A DNA stretch of 6,581 nt from the NCBI GenBank assembly GCA_934630985.1, contig CAKTXO010000084.1, positions 1-6,581 of the forward strand, written 5' to 3'. Shown piece by piece: positions 1 through 5,446 of the stretch; the first letter of the stretch is position 1, and each line of letters begins with the position of its first letter. The stretch is from an uncultured Oscillospiraceae bacterium. Its GTDB lineage: Bacteria; Bacillota; Clostridia; Oscillospirales; Oscillospiraceae. The notes under the pieces are model-generated. The model was not told the DNA's origin, ran no database searches, and was given only the letters and a program-made list of their open reading frames with translations. A program made the translations under genes and the position numbers.

Positions 1-57
1 CTCGCTGCCATGAATATAGAACTGACCAACATATTGAATTTTGGGTTTCTGACTCAT
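1..57 (-). CDS. N-terminus of small dcw-cluster protein, possibly FtsL-like (partial)
   Basis: An open frame starts with ATG at 57 and runs off the left edge. The 19 visible residues read MSQKPKIQYVGQFYIHGSE. An AGGAAG ribosome site (65-70) sits 7 nt upstream of the ATG, which supports this start. It follows rsmH on the same strand. In Bacillota that slot normally holds ftsL, a short bitopic division protein that bridges to FtsB/DivIC. The visible part is a hydrophilic, basic cytoplasmic tail, as expected before an FtsL membrane helix, but the helix itself is outside the window. The FtsL assignment is therefore an inference from position and tail character. An unrelated conserved small protein remains possible. 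The 252-nt gap to rsmH is unusually long for this cluster and is nearly filled by a palindromic element. Confidence 0.7.
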   Translation of the reverse strand, partial: MSQKPKIQYVGQFYIHGSE

Positions 58-81
58 GGCAATGCTTCCTTCCTGACTCAA

Positions 82-300
82 GTAACCAATGATGAAATTG
101 GCAAGAGTTATCAGCGAGAGATTTTGGCACGAATGAAAGTTTGAAAAGCGCAGGAATACTTTGTGTACCCGCAAGGGGTATGGCCGCATCCGTAAGCCAG
201 CTTACACTGGCAACGGCTGCGCTATATTTCAAGCTTTTCTAACTGCACAGTCGGGGCGAAAGATCCGTTGAGAACCGCAGACGATTTCATCAGCGGTTAC
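82..300 (+). repeat. Palindromic structured element, copy 1 (long form)
   Basis: A 219-nt element fills the gap between rsmH and the next dcw gene. The outer arms 82-101 and 281-300 pair at 16 of 20 positions. A second helix pairs 136-151 with 219-237: 16 bp with one G-U pair and a 3-nt bulge. Inside it are a hairpin at 166-180 (UACCC, a GCAA-type loop, GGGUA) and a nested hairpin at 190-216 with GCCAG/CUGGC at its tip. Block A (101-125), block B (152-167) and block C (about 254-286) recur in the reverse-oriented copy at 4557-4718. ACTCAA is directly repeated at 76-81 and 299-304, overlapping the arm end. Strand is given as the direction in which helix wobbles read as G-U and the loop reads GCAA; this is antisense to rsmH. 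I cannot assign it to a named family. Confidence 0.75.
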
Positions 301-309
301 TCAAACTTG

Positions 310-1245
310 TCAGAGTTTTTCGCAAACCCGAAGCTTCGCGCTTCTGGCTCTGGGATTGACCGCCAGCTCCGCCTCCGTGGAGGTGATGGGCTTGCGGGTA
401 ATGATCTTCACCTGGGGCTTTCTGCCGCAGACGCAGACCGGGAACTCCCGGGGGCAGATGCAGCCCTTGGCCGCCTCCGCCATGGCGTTCTTCACAATTC
501 GGTCTTCCAAAGAATGGAAGGTAATCACCGCCAGCCGCCCGCCGGGGTTCAGGCAGGGCACCGCCCGCTTCATCACCCGCTCCACACTGCCCAGCTCGTC
601 GTTGACCGCAATGCGGATGGCCTGAAAGCTTCGCTTGGCCGGGTGCTGCTTCTCCCGCAGGGCAACCGCCGGCATGGCTCCCCGGATAATATCCACCAAT
701 TCCAGGGTGGTCTCGATGGGGGCTTCCTCTCTGCGCTTGCAGATGGCCGCCGCGATCCGGGGTGCGTAACGTTCCTCGCCGTAGTCGTAGAGAATCCGCT
801 TTAATTCTTCATAAGACCAGCCGTTCACGATCTGCCGGGCATCCAGGGTATCCTCACTGTTCATGCGCATATCCAGAGGGGCGTCTGCCATGTAGGAAAA
901 GCCCCGTTTCCCGTCGTCCAACTGGGGAGAGGACACGCCCAAGTCCATGAGAATTCCGTCCACGCCGGAAATGCCCAGGTCTTTCAGAACGGTGTCCATT
1001 TCGTCAAAATTGCTGTGCACCAGGGTCACCCGGTCGGCAAAGGGCTTCAGCCGCTCCCCTGCCGCTTCCAGGGCTACCGGATCCCGGTCAATGCCGATGA
1101 GCCTTCCGGTGGTGAGCTCCGCGGCAATCCGGCTGGAATGGCCCGCACCGCCCAAAGTGCCGTCCACATAAATGCCGTCGGGCTTAATATTCAGTGCCTC
1201 GATGCACTCTTCCAGCAGCACGGAAACATGATGAAATTCACTCAT
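310..1245 (-). CDS. rsmH: 16S rRNA (cytosine(1402)-N(4))-methyltransferase RsmH
   Basis: RsmH (MraW) transfers a methyl group from S-adenosylmethionine to N4 of C1402 in the 16S rRNA, in the ribosomal P site. The 311 residues match the usual family length of about 310. Visible landmarks are the N-terminal HHVSVLLEE, the SAM-binding loop VDGTLGGAGHS (27-37), an acidic ribose-binding region GIDRDP (51-56), the family signature GILMDLGVSSPQLD (97-110) followed by RGFSY, DAPLDMRM, the central KRSFQAIRIAVNDEL, and ITFHSLEDRIVK near the C-terminal third. The start overlaps the mraZ stop (ATGA), and a GGAGG (1256-1260) lies 10 nt upstream inside mraZ, so the two are translationally coupled. Expression should follow the mraZ promoter and MraZ control. 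Nothing in the protein looks damaged. Confidence 0.97.
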   Translation of the reverse strand: MSEFHHVSVLLEECIEALNIKPDGIYVDGTLGGAGHSSRIAAELTTGRLIGIDRDPVALEAAGERLKPFADRVTLVHSNFDEMDTVLKDLGISGVDGILMDLGVSSPQLDDGKRGFSYMADAPLDMRMNSEDTLDARQIVNGWSYEELKRILYDYGEERYAPRIAAAICKRREEAPIETTLELVDIIRGAMPAVALREKQHPAKRSFQAIRIAVNDELGSVERVMKRAVPCLNPGGRLAVITFHSLEDRIVKNAMAEAAKGCICPREFPVCVCGRKPQVKIITRKPITSTEAELAVNPRARSAKLRVCEKL

Positions 1246-1670
1246 AGTCCGATCGCCTCCAGAGATGCCAGCAGCTTTTCCGGGGTCAGATTCTCGGATT
1301 CAAAGGCCGCAAACTCCTTGGCATCCCAGATTTCCGCCTGCCCTGCCCGACCCACGATCATGACCTCCCGGTCAATGCCCGCGTAGTCCAGCAGAAACTG
1401 GGTCAGGCCGAACCGGAACTGCTTATCCGGGGTGCACTCCGCCGCGTTCATGAAAATCAGGCTGGTGGCTCCAGCCCGCTGGGAAATGCTCAGGGCATTG
1501 AAGTTGTCGGAAAGCCGCTGCCACTCCTGGGCGGTGTAGACGGTCAGGCAGCGGTGACCGCAGTTGACGCCCAGGGTCACAAAAAAGGTATCCCCCAGCT
1601 CGCTTCTCAGCTTTGCCGGCACAAACAGCCGGCTCTTTTCGTCCAGCTTAGCGCTGTACTTGCCGATCAT
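1242..1670 (-). CDS. mraZ: Transcriptional regulator MraZ
   Basis: MraZ is a DNA-binding protein of the SpoVT/AbrB fold that controls its own operon, the division and cell-wall cluster. It is 142 residues, the normal length. The first swapped-hairpin motif is DEKSRLFVPAKLRSELGD (10-27). The second is DKQFRFGLTQFLLDYAGI (82-99). Both differ from the family pattern D-x-K/Q-G-R: the glycine is Ser13 in the first and Phe85 in the second, while Asp and Arg are kept. The start is fixed by AAGGAGG (1678-1684), 7 nt upstream of ATG. The leader carries four 10-bp phased repeats resembling MraZ boxes, the last of which overlaps the ribosome site. It is the first gene of the cluster and overlaps rsmH by 4 nt. 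Confidence 0.95.
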   Translation of the reverse strand: MIGKYSAKLDEKSRLFVPAKLRSELGDTFFVTLGVNCGHRCLTVYTAQEWQRLSDNFNALSISQRAGATSLIFMNAAECTPDKQFRFGLTQFLLDYAGIDREVMIVGRAGQAEIWDAKEFAAFESENLTPEKLLASLEAIGL

Positions 1671-1681
1671 CCGCTTCCCTC

Positions 1682-1721
1682 CTTCCCTTTTACTCCACTT
1701 TACTACCCTTTTGCTCCATTT
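1682..1721 (-). promoter_or_regulatory. Four 10-bp phased repeats, probable MraZ operator
   Basis: Read on the minus strand, four consecutive decamers lie between the mraZ -10 box and the start codon: AAATGGAGCA (1721-1712), AAAGGGTAGT (1711-1702), AAAGTGGAGT (1701-1692) and AAAAGGGAAG (1691-1682). All share AAA followed by a G-rich core at exactly one helical turn. MraZ proteins are known to bind short direct repeats spaced about 10 bp apart upstream of their own operon, and the Mollicutes version has an AAAGTG-type core. The array starts near the predicted transcription start and ends on the ribosome site, a position suited to autoregulation. Binding itself is inferred. Confidence 0.72.
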
Positions 1722-1727
1722 GCTGAC

Positions 1728-1756
1728 AGTATACTACCCCCGCAGAGAAAAATCAA
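1728..1756 (-). promoter_or_regulatory. Sigma-A type promoter of mraZ-rsmH
   Basis: On the minus strand, TTGATT (1756-1751) and TATACT (1733-1728) are separated by exactly 17 nt. Both are close to the housekeeping consensus. The expected start site near 1721 puts the MraZ-box array at the very beginning of the transcript. The promoter lies about 70 nt after the clpC stop, so the division cluster need not depend on read-through from clpC. Confidence 0.75.
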
Positions 1757-1824
1757 TCTTTTTCTCCGGTTTTTTCCTTTTTGGGTTACAATTTTTCCAT
1801 AATTCAAACAATCGTTCGTATAAA

Positions 1825-4143
1825 TCAGGTGCAAAAGGAAACTTTCTCTCCTTCCAATTGGAGTTTTACCCGGCTGGGCTTCCGGGCGCAGCCCAGCAGA
1901 AAGCCGGCCAGAGGCCCCTCCACCTCCGTCTGCACCAGCCGCCGGAGCTGCCGGGCTCCGTCTTTTCCCGGGCACTTCCCCAGCAAGAACCGGGCAAGTC
2001 CCTCCGGCAGCAGAAGCTGGGTGCCCGCGGCGGCGGTGCGCTCCTGAAGCTGGCGCAGATATTTTCCGGCGATGGCTTCCATAGCCTCCTTTCCCAGAGG
2101 CGAAAAGCAAACGGTTCGGTCGATTCTCCCCAGAAACTCCGGAGAAAAGCTCCGGCGCAGTGCCTCCCCCATTTCCGCCTTCCGTCCGGCGGCGCAGAAG
2201 CCCAGGCCATCTCCCCGAAGCTCACCGCCCGCATTGGAGGTCATGACCACAATGGTGTTGCGGAAGCTGACCCGCCGTCCGGTAGAATCCGTCAGTTCCC
2301 CTTCCTCCATGATTTGCAGTAAAATGCCCAGCACCTCCGGGTGAGCCTTTTCCAGTTCATCGAACAGCACCAGGCTATAGGGACGGCGGCGGACGGCCTC
2401 GGTCAGCTTGCCCCCCTCCTCATAGCCCACATAGCCGGGAGGGGCGCCGATGAGTCGGGACACAGACTGCTTTTCCATATATTCCGTCATGTCCAGCCGG
2501 AGCATGGCCTGCCGGGAACCGTAAATCTCCTGAGCCAGCACCCGGCACAGCTCGGTTTTTCCCACGCCGGTAGGGCCGGCGAAGAGCAGACTGGCAATGG
2601 GTCTTCCCCCATCCCGGATGCCGGAATAGCCCCGGCGGACGGCTTCCGCCACGGCGGAAACCGCCTCCGTCTGCCCCACAACCTCCGCCGACAGCAAACC
2701 CTCCAGCTCCAATAGCCGCTCCCGCTCTCCGGCGGTGAGCCGTCCTACGGGAATCCCCGTGCGCTGGGACACCACCCAGGCAATGTCCGAGGCGTTTACG
2801 TTCCGGCTGCGCACACTGGGCTTGGCCAGATGCTGCATTTTATCCCGAAGCTCCGCCGCCCGCTCGAACTGCCGCTCCCGAACGGCGCCTTGCAGGGCTT
2901 CTTCCAGCTCCTTCCGGGCGGTGCCGCCCCGGCCGCTGTGCAGTTCCTCCAATCTCGCCCGGGAGGCTCCCTCATCCAGCAAATCGATGGCCTTGTCCGG
3001 CAGGTAAAGGTCAGGCAGATACCGGGCAGACAACCGCACCGCCTCCCGGATGGCATCGTCGGTGATGCGCAGATGGTGATGCCGCTCCAGCCCAGGCCGC
3101 AGAGCCTTGAGAATGGCCAGGGTGGCCTCCTGGCTGGGCTCCTCTACCGCTACCGGCCGGAACCGCCGTTCCAGCGCCGCATCCTTTTCGATATACTTCC
3201 GGTATTCCTCCCGGGTGGTGGCTCCCAGCATTTGCAGCTCTCCCCGACCCAGGGCGGGCTTGAAAATGTTCGCCGCGTCAATGGCGCCCTCGGCGGCTCC
3301 CGCTCCCACAATGGTGTGCATTTCATCCACAAAGAGAATCACGTCTCCACAGCGGCGGATTTCCGCCAGCACATCCCGAAGCCGTTCCTCGAATTCGCCC
3401 CGGTATTTGGTGCCCGCCACTAAAGAGGCCATGTTCAGGCTCACCAGCCGCTTTTCCTTCAGCTGGGGCGGCACGCTCCCGGTTGCCATCCGCTGAGCCA
3501 GTCCCTCGGCAATGGCGGTTTTGCCCACCCCCGGCTCCCCCACCAGAGCCGGGTTATTCTTGCTTTTCCGGCACAGGATGCCGATGACCGTGTCAATTTC
3601 CCGTTCCCTGCCGATCACCGGATCCATGGTGGCGGCTTTCGCCACCAGATCCTCACTGAATTGCTCCAACAGTCTCAAGCGCACGTCCTCCTTCTTCGCT
3701 CTTGTCAACACACTTTGCTCCCAGCGCAGATACTCCACCGTCTGGTTAAACAGTTCCTCCGGGGCAAGGCCGGAAAGCCGCAGCAGCTCTCCGGCGGCTC
3801 CCCGCTCCTGCCGGGCCATGGCCAAAAGCAGATGCTGGGGCTGAATCTGCCGAACACGCTGGCTTCTGGCCTCTCCGGCGGCTCCCCGCAGAAGGTGCTT
3901 GGCCTCCGGGGTCAGTCCCTGGGGCAGGGGCAGCTCCGGGGTTCCCAGGCCGTAGAGCAGCTGGATCAGCGCCTCCATCAGCTCCGGGTCAACCCCCATC
4001 TGCCGCAGCACCAGTCCGGTGCTCCCGCCTTCCCGGCTCAGTGCCAGGAGGAAATGGGCCGAGCCCACATAGCTGTGGCCCAGCTCCCGGGCCTTCCGAG
4101 CCGCCTGGGAAAGAAGCTCCACCGTGGCCGGGTGATAGTGCAT
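1825..4143 (-). CDS. clpC: ATP-dependent Clp protease ATP-binding subunit, ClpC type
   Basis: This is a Hsp100 AAA+ unfoldase that feeds substrates to the ClpP peptidase in the cytoplasm. The 772 residues comprise a double Clp-N domain (about 5-60 and 78-140), a first AAA+ module with Walker A GEPGVGKT (202-209), Walker B ILFVDE (269-274) and pore loop TKYRG (245-249), a short linker with a UVR-like segment (about 414-437), and a second AAA+ module with Walker A GPTGVGKT (523-530), Walker B LVLFDE (591-596), pore loop GYVG (570-573) and sensor-2 GAR (729-731). The linker is short, unlike the long ClpB coiled coil, and LGF at 647-649 fits the ClpP-docking loop, so ClpC is preferred over ClpB. 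It is slightly short for ClpC (about 810). An AAGGA lies 6 nt upstream of ATG. No ctsR-mcsA-mcsB genes adjoin it, and I see no CtsR or CIRCE site. Confidence 0.9.
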   Translation of the reverse strand: MHYHPATVELLSQAARKARELGHSYVGSAHFLLALSREGGSTGLVLRQMGVDPELMEALIQLLYGLGTPELPLPQGLTPEAKHLLRGAAGEARSQRVRQIQPQHLLLAMARQERGAAGELLRLSGLAPEELFNQTVEYLRWEQSVLTRAKKEDVRLRLLEQFSEDLVAKAATMDPVIGREREIDTVIGILCRKSKNNPALVGEPGVGKTAIAEGLAQRMATGSVPPQLKEKRLVSLNMASLVAGTKYRGEFEERLRDVLAEIRRCGDVILFVDEMHTIVGAGAAEGAIDAANIFKPALGRGELQMLGATTREEYRKYIEKDAALERRFRPVAVEEPSQEATLAILKALRPGLERHHHLRITDDAIREAVRLSARYLPDLYLPDKAIDLLDEGASRARLEELHSGRGGTARKELEEALQGAVRERQFERAAELRDKMQHLAKPSVRSRNVNASDIAWVVSQRTGIPVGRLTAGERERLLELEGLLSAEVVGQTEAVSAVAEAVRRGYSGIRDGGRPIASLLFAGPTGVGKTELCRVLAQEIYGSRQAMLRLDMTEYMEKQSVSRLIGAPPGYVGYEEGGKLTEAVRRRPYSLVLFDELEKAHPEVLGILLQIMEEGELTDSTGRRVSFRNTIVVMTSNAGGELRGDGLGFCAAGRKAEMGEALRRSFSPEFLGRIDRTVCFSPLGKEAMEAIAGKYLRQLQERTAAAGTQLLLPEGLARFLLGKCPGKDGARQLRRLVQTEVEGPLAGFLLGCARKPSRVKLQLEGEKVSFCT

Positions 4144-4161
4144 ATACCGTCCTTCCCTTCC

Positions 4162-4177
4162 GACTGCCTGGGCAGTC
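4162..4177. promoter_or_regulatory. Perfect 7-bp inverted repeat in the clpC leader
   Basis: GACTGCC and GGCAGTC flank a 2-nt centre just upstream of the clpC ribosome site (AAGGA about 10 nt upstream of the ATG at 4143). It could be an operator, or a small RNA hairpin if the innermost pairs open. No known repressor site matches it that I can recall. Function is unknown. Confidence 0.35.
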
Positions 4178-4241
4178 TTCCTTTTCGGGAAAGCATCGCC
4201 AGCTCCGGAAAAAATTATTCCCGAAAAAACGCAAAAAGGAA

Positions 4242-4269
4242 TTGCATTTTCGAAAATCCATGCTACAAT
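4242..4269 (+). promoter_or_regulatory. Promoter of the ferredoxin gene
   Basis: TTGCAT (4242-4247) and TACAAT (4264-4269) are separated by 16 nt. The predicted start near 4276 gives a leader of about 49 nt before the ATG at 4325. The spacer contains a perfect 10-bp palindrome TTTTCGAAAA (4247-4256), a possible operator half-way between the two boxes. A strong ribosome site GGGAGG precedes the gene. Confidence 0.6.
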
Positions 4270-4324
4270 GAGGATACGTTACTACATACGCTGTAGAACA
4301 GAAAAACATTAGGGAGGTTTTACC

Positions 4325-4495
4325 ATGGCTTATGTAATTACTGACGCTTGCGTTTCCTGCGGTTCCTGCGCCGAGCAGTGCCCCGTTGAGGCTATTTCCG
4401 AGGGCGACGGCAAGTACGTCATCGACGCCGATGTCTGCGTTTCCTGCGGCTCCTGCGCCGAGCAGTGCCCCAACGACGCTATCGAGGAAGGCTAA
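4325..4495 (+). CDS. 2[4Fe-4S] ferredoxin, clostridial type
   Basis: This is a 56-residue low-potential electron carrier of the cytoplasm. Proteins of this family shuttle electrons between enzymes such as pyruvate:ferredoxin oxidoreductase, hydrogenase and Rnf. Two complete cluster-binding motifs C-x2-C-x2-C-x3-C-P are present: Cys9, 12, 15, 19 and Cys38, 41, 44, 48. By the family rule each cluster takes three cysteines from one motif and the fourth from the other. Length and acidity fit the classic clostridial protein. ATG is chosen for the GGGAGG ribosome site 8 nt upstream; the frame ends with TAA at 4493-4495. It is monocistronic, with its own promoter and terminator, and divergent from clpC. 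The two motifs are encoded by 36-nt stretches (4349-4384, 4436-4471) that differ at one base, 87 nt apart. Confidence 0.96.
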   Translation: MAYVITDACVSCGSCAEQCPVEAISEGDGKYVIDADVCVSCGSCAEQCPNDAIEEG

Positions 4496-4514
4496 TCTTT
4501 CTTCATAGGCTTGT

Positions 4515-4553
4515 AATTGGCCTGCGCCCACGCGCAGGTCAATTTTCTTTTTT
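4515..4553 (+). terminator. Intrinsic terminator of the ferredoxin gene
   Basis: A 13-bp stem (4515-4527 with 4532-4544, containing one G-T wobble pair) closes on a CCAC loop. A T-rich run (4543-4553, one C) follows directly. It starts 20 nt after the ferredoxin stop. The T-tract runs straight into the left flank of the palindromic element that follows. Confidence 0.85.
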
Positions 4554-4556
4554 CTT

Positions 4557-4718
4557 GGGAAGCTCTGCCCCAATCAGCTGCGGCTCTGGGCGGATCTTTT
4601 CCGCCCACTCTGCGTCAGGAAAAGTGGGAAATACACAAAGTATTCCTCCACTTTCCCTGACTTGATTGGTCAAAAAATCTCTCGCCCATAGCTCTTGCTG
4701 ATTGGGGCAGAGCTTCCC
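4557..4718 (-). repeat. Palindromic structured element, copy 2 (short form)
   Basis: A 162-bp element has perfect 22-bp terminal inverted repeats (4557-4578 and 4697-4718). It is flanked by an identical 9-bp direct repeat TTTTTTCTT (4548-4556 and 4719-4727). Nested inside, 4614-4628 pairs with 4648-4661 in a 14-bp helix, and GGGCGGA pairs with TCCGCCC around 4589-4605. Reverse-complemented, it carries the same ordered blocks as copy 1: A (4698-4674, 22 of 25 identical), B (4647-4632, 16 of 16) and C (4606-4572). The hairpins seen at 166-216 of copy 1 are absent. No reading frame of note lies inside. The single mismatch in the inner helix reads as G-U on the minus strand and as A-C on the plus strand, hence the strand given. 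A MITE-like insertion fits the ends; a structured RNA fits the changing but still paired arms. Confidence 0.8.
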
Positions 4719-4726
4719 TTTTTTCT

Positions 4727-4732
4727 TATAAT
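4727..4732 (+). promoter_or_regulatory. Possible -10 box for the trmN6-rsmI unit
   Basis: A perfect TATAAT lies directly after the right flank of the palindromic element, 20 nt before the start codon. No good -35 hexamer is found 16-18 nt upstream, where the sequence belongs to the element's right arm. Transcription from here would leave a leader of only about 14 nt. Confidence 0.4.
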
Positions 4733-4752
4733 CGTTTGGTCGTTATTGTCTT

Positions 4753-5445
4753 ATGGAAACACTGCCTAATCATTATCAATTAGAAATTCCCGACGGGTGC
4801 TTTCCCCTGAGCACCGATTCCATGGTGCTTTCCCACTTTGTCCGGCTGCCGAAAAACGCACGGGTGCTGGATTTGGGTTCCGGCTGCGGCACTCTGGGGC
4901 TGCTGCTGTGCAGTCGGGATGCCGGATGTACTGTCACAGGCATCGAGCGGGACGAAAGGGCTCACGCGGCGGCTCTGGCCAACATCCGAAGAAACCGCCT
5001 GGAAAATCGGCTGGAAAGTCTTTTGGCTGACATCCAAGAGGCGCCCCAAAGGCTGACACCGGGAAGCTATGATGTGTGCCTGTCCAATCCTCCCTATTTT
5101 TCCGGAGGCCCGGCAGCCAAACTGACTGCCGCCCGGCGGGAGGATTTCTGCCCGGTAAGCGCCCTTATGAAAGCCGCCGGCTGGGCTCTGAAATACGGCG
5201 GGGATTTTTATCTGGTGCACCGGCCGGAACGGCTGGGGGAGCTGATCACCGCCGGGGCGGCGGTGGGGCTGGAAGCCAAACGCTTAGGCCTGGTTCGCCA
5301 TCGCCCCAGCGACCCGGTAAGCCTGATTCTTTTGGGATTCCGGAAGGGAGCCAAGACGGGGCTAATCTGGGAAGAATGGATTCTTCGCAATTCCGACAGC
5401 TCTCCCACCTCCCTTTACCGGGAAATCTATCATCTAGGAGGCTAA
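4753..5445 (+). CDS. tRNA1(Val) (adenine(37)-N6)-methyltransferase-like protein (COG4123)
   Basis: This is a Rossmann-fold, SAM-dependent N6-adenine methyltransferase of 230 residues, usual for the TrmN6/YabB group. The SAM loop is VLDLGSGCGTLGL (38-50), the acidic strand end is GIERD (63-67), and the catalytic NPPY (112-115) is the signature of enzymes that methylate exocyclic amino groups. The N-terminal PLSTDSMVLSHF resembles the TrmN6 start. In Escherichia coli the enzyme modifies A37 of tRNA1(Val); the exact substrate in Clostridia is inferred. It sits 1 nt upstream of rsmI, matching the yabB-rsmI neighbourhood of Bacillota. No Shine-Dalgarno sequence precedes the ATG, and an in-frame TAA at 4729-4731 with no other start codon after it fixes the 5' end. 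Initiation may therefore be weak or nearly leaderless. Confidence 0.85.
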   Translation: METLPNHYQLEIPDGCFPLSTDSMVLSHFVRLPKNARVLDLGSGCGTLGLLLCSRDAGCTVTGIERDERAHAAALANIRRNRLENRLESLLADIQEAPQRLTPGSYDVCLSNPPYFSGGPAAKLTAARREDFCPVSALMKAAGWALKYGGDFYLVHRPERLGELITAGAAVGLEAKRLGLVRHRPSDPVSLILLGFRKGAKTGLIWEEWILRNSDSSPTSLYREIYHLGG

Positions 5446-5446
5446 T

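Noticed and set aside
82..300. Riboswitch, T-box, RNase P, tmRNA or 6S RNA identity for the element
   Set aside because: I find none of the hallmark consensus sequences of these families. Two copies in one window, both antisense to neighbours, also argue against a cis riboswitch.
268..804. Plus-strand open frame opposite the end of rsmH
   Set aside because: It is fully antisense to a well-supported rsmH, has no ribosome site and starts inside the palindromic element.
1703..2110. Minus-strand frame overlapping the clpC 3' end and the mraZ promoter
   Set aside because: It is out of frame with clpC, low in complexity (Ala/Gly/Pro/Arg-rich) and has no ribosome site. clpC ends naturally at 1825 with a complete C-terminal domain.
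4144..4241. CtsR or CIRCE operator in front of clpC
   Set aside because: No tandem GGTCAAA heptads and no TTAGCACTC/GAGTGCTAA repeat are present. Only unrelated inverted repeats are seen.
3989..4573. Minus-strand open frame spanning the clpC start, the intergenic region and the ferredoxin antisense strand
   Set aside because: It overlaps three supported features. Its repeated GAGTAGNA-type segments are simply the antisense of the ferredoxin cysteine motifs.
4557..4718. Reading the element simply as the ferredoxin terminator
   Set aside because: A complete terminator already lies at 4515-4553. The outer arms are about 120 nt apart, and the internal blocks recur elsewhere in the window.
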